Shown one piece after another: positions 18,412-29,228 of a stretch of 64,000 nucleotides of DNA. Under the pieces are notes generated by a model. It saw only the letters and a program-made list of their open reading frames with translations. It did no database searches and was not told the origin of the DNA. Every line of letters starts with the position of its first letter. The stretch's first letter is position 1. The position numbers and the translations under genes were made by a program. This DNA is from Streptomyces sp. WMMC500 (GTDB lineage: Bacteria; Actinomycetota; Actinomycetes; Streptomycetales; Streptomycetaceae): NCBI RefSeq assembly GCF_027497195.1, contig NZ_CP114905.1:6769001-6833000 (forward strand), in the 5' to 3' direction.

Positions 18412-19421
18412 ACACCCCCATCGCCACGGTCCCGCTCGGCACCGACGGGCCCCAGGTCGGCGTCCAGGGCCTCGGCTGCATGGGCATGAGCTTCGCGTAC
18501 GGGCCCACCGACGCCGACGCCGCCCGCGCCACCCTGGAACGCGCCCTCGAACTCGGCGTGACCCTGTACGACACCGCCGACATGTACGGCGACGGCGAGA
18601 ACGAGAAGTTCCTCTCGCCCTTCGTCCGGGCCAACCGCGACGCCGTCACCCTGGCGTCCAAGTTCTCGCTCGCCACCGACCCCGAGAACCCGCAGAAGCG
18701 CGTGATACGCAACGACCGGCCGTACATGCGCTCGTGCATCGAGGCCAGCCTGCGCCGGCTCGGCGTGGAGACCATCGACCTGTACTACATGCACCGCCGC
18801 GACCTGCGCGTGCCGATCGAGGACGTGGTCGGCAACATGGCCGAGCTGGTCCAGGAGGGCAAGGTGCGGCAGCTCGGGCTGAGCGAGGTCACCGGCGCGG
18901 AGCTGCGCGCCGCGCACGCCGTGCACCCGATCGCGGCGGTGCAGTCCGAGTGGTCGGTCTTCAGCCGGGACGTGGAGCGGACCGCGGTGCCCGCGGCGCA
19001 GGAGCTGGGCGTCACCTTCGTGCCGTACTCACCGCTCGGCCGCGGCTTCCTCACCGGCTCCTTCGTGAACGCCGAGGCCGACCTGAGCGCCGACGACTTC
19101 CGCCGTACGATGCCGCGCTTCAGCGGCGGCAACGGCGAGAGGAACGCGGAGCTGCTCGCGCCGCTGCGGCAGATCGCCGAGGCGCACGGGGCCACGCCGG
19201 GGCAGATCGCGCTCGCGTGGCTGCACGGGCAGGCGAAGCGGCGGGGGATGACGGTCGTGCCGATCCCGGGGACGCGGAAGCCGTCGCGGGTGGAGGAGAA
19301 CACGGCGGCGACGCTGATCGAGCTGACCGAGGCGGAGTGGGCGCTGCTGGAACCGCTGGCGGGGCAGGTCGCGGGGCCGCGGTACGCGGACGTCTCCTTC
19401 ACGTCGGCGGGCCGGGAGTAG
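18399..19421 (+). CDS. Aldo/keto reductase
   Basis: 340 residues, a TIM-barrel NADPH-dependent oxidoreductase. Catalytic tetrad elements: YDTADMYGDGENE (Asp, Tyr), LASKF (Lys) and DLYYMHRRD (His). NADPH-binding segments near the C-terminus: IPGTRKPSRVEEN. GTG 18399 is preferred because GAGGGAG lies 10 bp upstream; ATG 18408 is too far from it. Co-transcribed with the overlapping MerR gene. The substrate is probably a small aldehyde or ketone. Confidence 0.9.
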   Translation: MQSMNTPIATVPLGTDGPQVGVQGLGCMGMSFAYGPTDADAARATLERALELGVTLYDTADMYGDGENEKFLSPFVRANRDAVTLASKFSLATDPENPQKRVIRNDRPYMRSCIEASLRRLGVETIDLYYMHRRDLRVPIEDVVGNMAELVQEGKVRQLGLSEVTGAELRAAHAVHPIAAVQSEWSVFSRDVERTAVPAAQELGVTFVPYSPLGRGFLTGSFVNAEADLSADDFRRTMPRFSGGNGERNAELLAPLRQIAEAHGATPGQIALAWLHGQAKRRGMTVVPIPGTRKPSRVEENTAATLIELTEAEWALLEPLAGQVAGPRYADVSFTSAGRE

Positions 19422-19443
19422 CCGGGCCGGGAGTAGCCGGGCC
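19409..19443 (+). repeat. Tandem 15-bp repeat at the reductase stop
   Basis: GGGCCGGGAGTAGCC occurs twice in tandem plus a third partial unit. The first copy contains the stop codon of the aldo/keto reductase. Confidence 0.7.
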
Positions 19444-19624
19444 TGGAGCGGCGGGGTGCGTCCGCGGTCCGGTAGCCGGGCCCCTGGAGAACTTCCCCCG
19501 GGGGCCGGTCTCTCACCTCTTCGTCGGCCGTCGTCGGGCGAGTCGCAGCGGGGCTGCAGTCGCACGCACCGCCCTGCTCGCACCGCTCGGCGACGGGCCC
19601 TCGCGGTCGATGTACGTGGCCCGG

Positions 19625-20398
19625 CTACCGAGCGGCACCCCGGCGAGGCCCGCCCTGGTGGGATGACGTCCGGGGCGACTGGGCATGGGACTCGGCCGGC
19701 TGCCCGCGTTGCTGGCGAGGGTCGGTGGCTCGGCTGTCGAACGGCGGAGGCAGCAACGCACTGACGCCCGCGGCCGGCGCGCCGGGGCGGACGTGCACGG
19801 AGGCATGCTGCGTGTGCGCGGCACTGCCGTGCTGGGTGTATGGGACATCGCCATGGGTGTGCCGGACATTGCCATGCCGGCTGTCCACATGCGCTTGGTT
19901 GAGCGTCAGCCCCTGCATCGCCTGCCCCAGTGGGTCCTCCAAGGACTCCCGGGCCCTCACCTTCGTTGTGTGGTGATCCCCGGACCAGTCGTGCGACCAC
20001 TCGTTGTCGTCCGTCCCGGTCTGGGTTGTTTCCGGCAACTCGGCCTCCATAAGGCGTTCCCACAGTGCATGGTGCTTCGACATCGCCTCGGCGTAATAAC
20101 TGTGCGATATCAACCCTGTGGCGCCGAGCTGGCGGTACACATCGTCAGAGGCCAAATCAAGATTAGGATGAGCCAGCAACGGCGACACATCCCAATCCTC
20201 CGGGTGACGAGCCGCGATCCCGGTCGACCGCCACATTTTCAGGCCCTGCCCTTCGGTACCCAGCGCCACCAACGTGCCCTCCGGCGGTAGCAGCGGCCAG
20301 TGCGGCTCCAGGTGTTGGCGATAAGCGGTGTACACATACAACGCCTCACGAATATCCTCGGGCGTAGCCGAGGTCTCCCACGCATTATCCGGTGGCAA
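19625..20398 (-). CDS. Hypothetical protein with His-rich tail
   Basis: 257 residues from a TTG start with GAGGAAG about 9 bp upstream. The N-terminal ~110 residues look like a folded domain (PEDIREALYVYTAYRQHLEP...). From about residue 150 the sequence turns into His-rich degenerate repeats and then an Arg/Pro/Ser tail that may be partly non-coding. Base composition near its start is lower in GC than neighbours, suggesting acquired DNA. The transposon-like element begins 122 bp upstream of its start and may have separated it from its promoter. No family recognised. Confidence 0.5.
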   Translation of the reverse strand: MPPDNAWETSATPEDIREALYVYTAYRQHLEPHWPLLPPEGTLVALGTEGQGLKMWRSTGIAARHPEDWDVSPLLAHPNLDLASDDVYRQLGATGLISHSYYAEAMSKHHALWERLMEAELPETTQTGTDDNEWSHDWSGDHHTTKVRARESLEDPLGQAMQGLTLNQAHVDSRHGNVRHTHGDVPYTQHGSAAHTQHASVHVRPGAPAAGVSALLPPPFDSRATDPRQQRGQPAESHAQSPRTSSHQGGPRRGAAR

Positions 20399-20519
20399 GG
20401 TGGCCTGCTTCCTCTCGTTCTTGTGGAACTCCTACCGCACCGCCACAACGTGTCGCACCACCGTCCGGTTCACACCGCGGCTCGTAGCCCACCCCACGAG
20501 CTGACGTTCCCGGCTTGTA

Positions 20520-20567
20520 GGCCCTGTTCTCCCGAAGCTACGGCGAAGTAACAAGTAGCTCTCTGTA
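20520..20567 (+). repeat. Left terminal inverted repeat
   Basis: Begins GGCCCTGTTCTCCCGAAGCT. It matches the reverse complement of 27791-27838 at 46 of 48 positions. Confidence 0.92.
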
Positions 20568-20649
20568 GCGGATGTGGGGTGTGCTTGTCAGCCTTTTTGA
20601 TCTTCTGGGGTCATCGAGGGCCGTGCTCGACGAGGTTGGTCCGGTCATG

Positions 20650-21129
20650 ACGACTACCGGGCGATCGAGGAACTCGGGCGGGCGGTACGAACCGCGTTCA
20701 TGCGACCACCTCGCGGACGCCGACCTGCTCCGTGAGATCAATGACGGGCTCCGGGTCGTGGAGAACGGGAACTCCGCCAACCACGACCTGTCCTACGGCA
20801 AGGACGGCGACCTGACCGGCTCCGACAAGGAGTCCCAGGAGGTCTCGATGCTCGCCCTGCACGTGCTCCAGTCCACGCTGGTGCACGTCAACACCTTGCT
20901 GCTGCAGGACATCCTGAGCGAGGAGAAGTGGCAGAAGCGGCTCACCGACGCCGACCGGCGGGCCCTGTCCCCGCTGTTCTGGACCCACGTGAACCCCTAC
21001 GGCCGGTTCGAGCTGGACATGAACCCCCACCTCGACCTCGCTGCCACGGCGTCCATCGTGCCCGGCCCCCGAACCCCGCCCGGCTCTGTCCGATCAGCAG
21101 CGGAGGACACGGCCCGGTCGCCTTTCTGA
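20650..21129 (+). pseudogene. Tn3-family transposase, C-terminal remnant
   Basis: The text LREINDGLRVVENGNSANHD, YGKDGDLTGSDKESQEVSML, LVHVNTLLLQDIL and SPLFWTHVNPYGRFELDMN is the C-terminal end of Tn3-type DDE transposases (about 1000 residues when whole). Only ~150 residues remain. Just upstream, DYRAIEELGRAVRTAF continues the protein in another frame; the frames meet near 20700, where two bases appear to be missing. It is a relic and cannot be active. Confidence 0.85.
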
Positions 21130-21177
21130 AGCGCCGGCCCGGCGTCGTTGATCGGGCAGAGCCGCCTGCCCCCTCTG

Positions 21178-22068
21178 CTACGTCTGCCTCGGCGACGGCT
21201 GCTCGGACGGGGCCGGCGTGGCGGTCATGTCCAGCAGGACCATGGCGTCGTGGTCGGGGCTGCCGGGTTCGGCGGTGTAGAAGCCCATGCGCTGGCCAGG
21301 GGTGCCTTCCAGGGCCGTGCCCTGGAAGGCGAGGGTGATCGTGCCGACCTGAGGGTGCTGGAAGGTCTTGGAGGTGATCTTGCGTCCGGTGACCTCGTAA
21401 CGCTCCCACAGGCCGGCGAAGGCCGGGCTCTTCAGGAGGAGCTCGCCGACGAGCCTCGTGAGGTCGGGGGCGTCGGGGTCGGTCCCGGCGAGGGCGCGCA
21501 GGCGGGCGACGCAGCCGCGGATCTGGTTGTCCCAGTCGGGGAAGACCTCGCGGGCGGCGGGGTGGAGGAAGAGGTAGCGGCCCAGATTGCGCTGGGAGGC
21601 GGGCCAGTCCTCGATGCCGGCGTAGAGGGCGAGTCCGCCGGGGTTGTGGGCGAGGACGTCCATGCTGCGGCTGACGACGTACGCCGGATTCGGGCGCAGC
21701 GCCTCCAGCACCAGTTTCAGGTGCGGGCGCACGGTGAGGCTGGGAGCGGGCGCGGTCTGAGGAGCGAAGCGGGCGGCGCGGACGGCGAGGTCGCGCAGGT
21801 GCTGGTGCTCGGCGTCGTCCAGCTGCAGGGCCCGGGCCAGGGCATCGACCACGGCGGGGCTGGGCCGGGTCTCCTTGCCGCGCTCCAGGCGGGTGTAGTA
21901 GTCGATGCTGACCCCGGCGAGCGTGGCCAGCTCTTCGCGTCGCAGCCCCGGGGTGCGCCGTACCCCGGGGCCGGGGGTGAGGCCGGCGGACTGCGGGCTG
22001 GTCTGGGTGCGGCGGGCGCGCAGGAAGCGCCCCAGCTCGTCGCCGCCGCTGTGCTGCTCAGGTGCCAT
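21178..22068 (-). CDS. HTH regulator with MmyB-like domain
   Basis: 296 residues from MAPEQHSGG. HTH: TPGLRREELATLAGVSIDYYTRLERGKE (about residues 40-67), then the MmyB-like domain with RPNPAYVVSRSMDVLAHN and the late GTITLAFQ strand. It is divergent from the DUF2255 gene and dehydrogenase operon inside the transposon, so it likely governs the cargo operon. This regulator type is often found beside SDR/AKR genes. An imperfect inverted repeat (21081-21096 with 21149-21164) lies just past its 3' end and may terminate it. Confidence 0.88.
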   Translation of the reverse strand: MAPEQHSGGDELGRFLRARRTQTSPQSAGLTPGPGVRRTPGLRREELATLAGVSIDYYTRLERGKETRPSPAVVDALARALQLDDAEHQHLRDLAVRAARFAPQTAPAPSLTVRPHLKLVLEALRPNPAYVVSRSMDVLAHNPGGLALYAGIEDWPASQRNLGRYLFLHPAAREVFPDWDNQIRGCVARLRALAGTDPDAPDLTRLVGELLLKSPAFAGLWERYEVTGRKITSKTFQHPQVGTITLAFQGTALEGTPGQRMGFYTAEPGSPDHDAMVLLDMTATPAPSEQPSPRQT

Positions 22069-22283
22069 AGCGCCAGTGTCTCTCCGCCGCCGGTGCGCCG
22101 TGCCGGCGGCGGGGGGCCCTGTCACACCCCCGCTGGGCACCCCCCGGCACGCCTCGGCCTGCCTCCGGCGGCCGAAAGGCTGCACGCTCGACCATGGCAG
22201 CGCACGGTGGAAGAGCTCACACCCCCGGCGCCCGCCCCGTGGCCACCTTGGTCCTGGGCTCTGCACACCGGAAGGAAGGAACG

Positions 22284-22655
22284 ATGGCCGACTGGAACAG
22301 CGCGGACCTGAAGAAGATCGCCGCTGCCGAGGAGCTGGACCTTTCCTCCGAACGGGCCAACGGCACGCTGCGTGATCCGGTGACCATGTGGGTGGTCCGC
22401 TCCGGCGACCGGCTATACGTCCGCTCCGTCAAGGGCGTCGACGGCCCCTGGTACCAGGGCACCCGCACCCGTCGCCAGGGACGCGTGACGGCCGGCGGTG
22501 TCCGTACCGACGTCACTTTCCACGACGCCGACCCCGACGAGTACGCCGACGTGGACGCGGCCTACCGGCAGAAGTACGGGCGCTACCCGAGCATCGTCGA
22601 GCACGTCCTGACCGACGCGGCCCGCGCCTCCACTTTGCGCCTCGAACCCCGCTGA
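22284..22655 (+). CDS. DUF2255 family protein
   Basis: 123 residues with a strong GGAAGGAAGGA ribosome-binding site. DUF2255 features: WVVRSGDRLYVRSVKG, WYQGTRTRRQGRV and a C-terminal DAAYRQKYGRYP. The split-barrel-like fold suggests flavin or F420 binding, but the function is unproven. First plus-strand gene of the transposon cargo, divergent from the regulator. Confidence 0.82.
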   Translation: MADWNSADLKKIAAAEELDLSSERANGTLRDPVTMWVVRSGDRLYVRSVKGVDGPWYQGTRTRRQGRVTAGGVRTDVTFHDADPDEYADVDAAYRQKYGRYPSIVEHVLTDAARASTLRLEPR

Positions 22656-22725
22656 CCGAGCGCCGATCAGCGACTGTCACCCCAGCTCACAGAGCTACTG
22701 CAAGCCACGAAAGGCAAGATCCTCC

Positions 22726-23763
22726 ATGCGCGCCACCTTCATGTACGGACCCGGAGACGTCCGGATGGAGAACGTCCCCGACCCGCAGATCGTCGAGCCC
22801 ACGGACGCGGTCGTCCGCATCACCCTGGCCTGCGTGTGCGGCTCCGACCTGCACCCCTACCACTCGATGGACAAGACCAACGAGGGCGTTCCGATGGGGC
22901 ATGAGTTCCTCGGCATCGTCGAGGAGACCGGTTCCGAGGTCCGCGGCCTCCAGCGCGGTGACTTCGTCGTCTCCCCGTTCGCCTTCGCCGACAACACCTG
23001 TGCCATCTGCCGCGACGGCTTCCAGACCGCCTGCCCGCACGGCGGGTGGTACGGCGTCGGCGGCGTCGGCGGCGCCCAGGCCGAGGCCGTCCGCGTCCCC
23101 CAGACCGACGGCACCCTGGTCAAGATCCCGGGCGATGTCGACACCGCACTGCTGCCCTCGCTGCTCGCCCTGAGCGACGTCTACCTCACCGGCTACCACG
23201 CCGCCCACATGGGCCGCGTCGAGCCCGGCAAGACCGTCACCGTGATCGGCGACGGCGCCGTCGGCCTGTCCGCCGTGCTGGCGGCCAAGCGTATGGGCGC
23301 GGAGAGGATCATCCTCATGGGGCGGCATACCTCCCGCACCGATCTGGGCCGCGAGTGGGGCGCCACCGATGTCGTCGCCGACCGCGGCGAGGACGGCATC
23401 GCCCAGGTCATGGAGCTGACCGGCGGCGAGGGCTCCCACGTCGTGCTGGAGGCCGTGGGCCTGATGCCCGCCTATGAGCAGGCGTACGGCATCGTCCGCG
23501 CCGGCGGGATCATCTCCCGCGTCGGCGTCCCGCAGTACGAGGAGGCACCGGTCGGGTTCGGATCGCTGTTCGGGAAGAACGCCCAGCTGGCCGGCGGCCC
23601 GGCCCCGGTGCGCGCCTACCTGGAGCCCGCCATCGCCGACGTGCTCGCCGGCCGCATCAACCCGGGCAAGGTCTTCGACGCCGAGGTCCCCCTCGACGAC
23701 GTCGCCGACGCCTACAAGGCGATGGACGAACGCAGCCGCCTGAAGGTGCTGGTGCGCCCGTGA
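22726..23763 (+). CDS. Zinc-dependent alcohol dehydrogenase (MDR superfamily)
   Basis: 345 residues. The catalytic zinc site shows CGSDLH (Cys, His) and GHEFLGIVEE. The usual four-cysteine structural zinc lobe is reduced to CAICRDGFQTAC, so structural zinc binding is uncertain. The cofactor Rossmann motif is VIGDGAVGLSAV. It would oxidise an alcohol or reduce a carbonyl with NAD(P)H in the cytoplasm. Its stop overlaps the next start by 4 bp, beginning a tightly packed operon. Confidence 0.9.
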   Translation: MRATFMYGPGDVRMENVPDPQIVEPTDAVVRITLACVCGSDLHPYHSMDKTNEGVPMGHEFLGIVEETGSEVRGLQRGDFVVSPFAFADNTCAICRDGFQTACPHGGWYGVGGVGGAQAEAVRVPQTDGTLVKIPGDVDTALLPSLLALSDVYLTGYHAAHMGRVEPGKTVTVIGDGAVGLSAVLAAKRMGAERIILMGRHTSRTDLGREWGATDVVADRGEDGIAQVMELTGGEGSHVVLEAVGLMPAYEQAYGIVRAGGIISRVGVPQYEEAPVGFGSLFGKNAQLAGGPAPVRAYLEPAIADVLAGRINPGKVFDAEVPLDDVADAYKAMDERSRLKVLVRP

Positions 23764-24553
23764 CCGTCCGCAAGCCCAACGCCGCGGCCACCGCCGCTCA
23801 CGAGCGACTCTTCCCCGGCCACGTCTCCACCCTCGCCGTCACCGACCCGGAGCTGATCGAGTACTTCGACAACTTCGCCTTCGACGAGGTCCTCCAGCAC
23901 ACCCGTGAGGTCGGCGAGCGCACCCGGCTGATGACCCAGCTCGCCGCGATGATCGCGGTGGGGGCGGTGGCCGAGTACCGGGTGATGCTCGGCGCCGCGC
24001 TCACCGCCGGCGTCACCCCGGTCCAGGCCAAGGAGATCATCTACCAGGCCGTGCCGTACGCCGGGATGGCCCGCGTCTTCGACTTCCTGCACGCCACCAA
24101 CCAAGTGCTCACCGACCGCGGCGTCACCCTGCCGCTGGAGGGCCAGTCCACTACCAGCTCGGACACCCGAATGGAGCAAGGGCTGGCGGTGCAGCAACGG
24201 ATCGTCGGCGAGAAGGCCGTGGACGCCATGTACGCCAACGCACCCGCGGACGAGCAGCACATCCAGCGCTTTCTCAGCGGCAACTGCTTCGGTGACCACT
24301 ACACCCGCACCGGCATCGACGTGCCCGTGCGCGAGCTGCTCACCTTCGCCATGCTCGCCGCGCTCGGCGGCGCCGACCCGCAGGTAAAGGGCCATGTCGC
24401 CGCCAACGTGCATGTCGGCAACACCCGCGGCGTCCTGATCGCCGTCCTGACCGGCCTGCTGCCGTTCATCGGCTACCCCCGCACCCTCAACGCCCTGGCC
24501 GCCGTCGACGCGATCACCCCGGCCGACGACGCCCCGACCCCGAAGGACGACGC

Positions 24554-24557
<4 letters not shown>
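23760..24557 (+). CDS. Carboxymuconolactone decarboxylase-like protein
   Basis: 265 residues with two CMD/AhpD-fold repeats: TPVQAKEIIYQAVPYAGMARVFDFL (about residues 85-110) and ELLTFAMLAALGG...VKGHVAANVHVGNT (about 187-225). No CxxC is present, so it is not a thiol peroxidase reductase; a lactone decarboxylase or related role is more likely. It overlaps both the dehydrogenase and the SDR gene by 4 bp, so the three proteins are made together. Confidence 0.85.
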
Positions 24558-26904
<2,347 letters not shown>

Positions 26905-27049
26905 GGTCTTCTCACAAACGGTCCACCCGCCGCTTCACCATGGTGCCCCGGCTGAAGAAGGCGCTGCGGGTACCAACCCCGGCCGACCGCGGCCCGGGCC
27001 GTGGCGGCCCGGCACCCCGCCGTCGGCGCCGATCGACCCCGACCTGCCG

Positions 27050-27789
27050 AGCGCGGACATCCGCATCGGCTACGCCCGGTCCTCGACGCACGGGCAGGAA
27101 CTCGACTCCCAGCTCGACGCGCTCAGCAAGCACGGCATCCCCGGGGACAAGATCTTCAGCGAGAAGATCAGCACCCGGGTACGGGTCCGCCCGAAGTCCG
27201 AGGAGGCGCTGCGGAGCGCGCGGGAGGTCAAGGCGCACGCCCCGCACTGCCGGGTCATCTTCACCGTGTACGAGATGAAGCGCCTCCGCCGCGACGCCGC
27301 CGAGCTCACCGCGCTGGCGGACCACCTCACCGCCCACGGCCTCATCCTGGAGATGCTCGCCGGGCCCCTGCCCGGCATCTACGACCCCACCGGGCCGGGG
27401 AAGCTGCTGTTCGCGTTCTTCGCGGCGATGGCGGAGACCGAGCGGGAGAACATCCGCGAGTCCACCCTGGAGGGGCTCGACACCGCGGCCCGCAAGGGCA
27501 CGCACGGCGGCCGGCCGCCCGTCATCACCGACGACATGCTCCACACCGTGCTGCGGCGCCGATCACTCGGTGAGCCCGTCGAGCAGATCCAGCCCGACCT
27601 GATCATCCCACCGGCAAGCGCAAGGGACAGAACCCCTCGGTGGCCAGCATCTACCGGGCGCTCGCCGAGCACGCCAAGCGCGAGGCATACGCCGAAGCCG
27701 TCGAACAGGCCCACGCCGACTTTGCTGACCTCCAGGTCGGCGACGTCCTCGGACCTCGCCCCGCTATCCCTGACCGAGCATCACTCTGA
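27050..27789 (+). pseudogene. Serine recombinase/resolvase (TnpR-type), damaged
   Basis: The catalytic domain reads IRIGYARSSTHGQELDSQLDAL, with the nucleophile Ser in YARSS, then EMKRLRRDAAEL and ETERENIRESTLEGL. The C-terminal HTH region (HGGRPPVITDDML...) runs into a one-base deletion near 27610; after it GKRKGQNPSVASIYRALAEH continues in another frame to a stop at 27787-27789. No ATG, GTG or TTG start exists in frame upstream back to the cupin gene. With both lesions it is probably inactive. It abuts the right inverted repeat. Confidence 0.82.
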
Positions 27790-27790
27790 T

Positions 27791-27838
27791 TACAGATAGC
27801 TACTTGTCACTTCGCCGTAGCTTCGGGAGAACAGGGCC
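27791..27838 (-). repeat. Right terminal inverted repeat
   Basis: Reverse complement of the left repeat at 20520-20567 with two mismatches. It starts 2 bp after the resolvase remnant stop. Confidence 0.92.
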
Positions 27839-28295
27839 TCGTACGGGCTGGTGCGGAGCGTGGTCGGCCGGGCCGCCGCACCGTGGCATTTCACGGGATA
27901 CCGGGCTGGATGGCTGGTAACGCTCCTGCCGCCTCTCGGAGCCGGCCCGGCGACGGTGTGGTCCCCGCCCAGGGCGCGGTCGATGCCACCAGCAACGGAT
28001 CGACCACGCAAGGTTCTCGGTGGAGGAAAAGAAGGCCGTCGGGACGGATCGCGCCGCACGGGGACTTGGCCGTCGGGCTCGTGCAGGGCGGCGCTGCCGG
28101 ACCCGCGACGGGGGGCGAGCTCGGCGATAGCGTCTCGGCGCGTTGCTCGTGGTGTGCTCTGTCGCGGTGCAGGCCGGTGCCGCCACCCCGGTGGCGGTCG
28201 CCCGGCGCGGGGGGTGGACGCCGCGACGCGCGCCGTGTCCTGCGCGGACCGCGGACGGCCGCGGACGGTAGACACGGGACACGCGCCCGGGCCCG
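27839..28295. other. Non-coding region right of the transposon
   Basis: 457 bp with only Arg/Gly/Pro-rich open frames on both strands and no recognisable gene, repeat or RNA. It may contain remains of the locus hit by the insertion. Confidence 0.5.
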
Positions 28296-29129
28296 TCACT
28301 CCCGGGGAGCCGCCGGCCGCGGGACGGCCTCGCCTGCCGGTCCCGGCACGGCCCCACCCGCCGGACCCGCTCCCGCCCCGCCCCCCGCCTCCGCCTGCCG
28401 CAGCGCCGTGAGCTCCGCCCGTAGCGACGCCACCTCCCGCGTCAGCTCCCGCAGCGCCTGCGTCTGCTGCTCCTCGTGCTCGCTCTCGCGCTCCACCTGC
28501 GAGATGAACCACGCCGCGATGTTCGCCGTGACCAGACCCAGCAGCGCGATCCCCGAGATCATCAGCCCGATCGCCAGCAGCCGCCCCAGGCCCGTCGTCG
28601 GGGCGAGGTCCCCGTACCCGACCGTGGTCATCGTCGTGAACGCCCACCACACGGCGTCGCCGAGCGTGTGGATGTTCGCGTCCGGCTTCCCCCGCTCCAC
28701 CTCCAGCACCGCGAGCGCGCCGAAGAGCCACAGCACCAGGACCGAGCCCGCCACGTACGTCGTCAGCCGGACCTGGGCGGCGGCCGTCGCGAGCCGCCCG
28801 GTGAGCAGCAGCGCCGAGACCAACTGGAGCAGCCGCAGCGGCCTGATCAGGGGGAGCAGCACGGCGCAGAGGTCGAGCACGTGCGTGCGGACGAACCGCC
28901 ACCGGTCCTCCGCCAGCCGCAGCCGCACGACGTAGTCCGCGGCGAAGAGGGCCCACACCCCCCACGTTGCCGCCCTGCACGCCGTGTGCACGGCGTCCGG
29001 CACGCCGGGATCGACGACGGGCACGGCGTACGCGGCGGCGAAGACCAGCGCGAGCCCGAGCAGCGGGCGCCGCGTGCGGCGCTCCCATATCTCCAGCGGT
29101 GTCTGCTGGGCGTGTTGCGTGCTTGGCAT
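28296..29129 (-). CDS. Voltage-gated-like potassium channel
   Basis: 277 residues. About six membrane segments lie between residues 22 and 210, with the selectivity filter TVGYGD at 169-174 between the last two. The S4-like segment (VRLRLAEDRWRFVR..RPLRLLQL) has several arginines. A C-terminal coiled coil (VERESEHEEQQTQALRELTREVASLRAEL) probably drives tetramer assembly, followed by a Gly/Ala/Pro tail. It conducts K+ across the cytoplasmic membrane. It stands downstream of aceE but is separated by a strong terminator, so it likely has its own promoter. Confidence 0.92.
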   Translation of the reverse strand: MPSTQHAQQTPLEIWERRTRRPLLGLALVFAAAYAVPVVDPGVPDAVHTACRAATWGVWALFAADYVVRLRLAEDRWRFVRTHVLDLCAVLLPLIRPLRLLQLVSALLLTGRLATAAAQVRLTTYVAGSVLVLWLFGALAVLEVERGKPDANIHTLGDAVWWAFTTMTTVGYGDLAPTTGLGRLLAIGLMISGIALLGLVTANIAAWFISQVERESEHEEQQTQALRELTREVASLRAELTALRQAEAGGGAGAGPAGGAVPGPAGEAVPRPAAPRE

Positions 29130-29149
29130 GCCCCGATGCTACGGAGAGC

Positions 29150-29193
29150 CGGGACGGGCCCCGGACGTCACGTCACGTCCGGGGCCCGTCCCG
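29150..29193 (-). terminator. Strong hairpin terminator downstream of aceE
   Basis: Perfect 19-bp arms (CGGGACGGGCCCCGGACGT and its complement) around a 6-nt loop, 35 bp past the aceE stop and 20 bp before the channel start. Confidence 0.85.
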
Positions 29194-29228
29194 CAGGTGG
29201 CGGTGGCCCGCGGGCCCCGCCGGAGGCG

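Noticed and set aside
21130..21177. A third copy of the transposon inverted repeat after the transposase fragment
   Set aside because: I compared this stretch with both TIRs and found no match; only an unrelated imperfect hairpin (21081-21096/21149-21164) is present.
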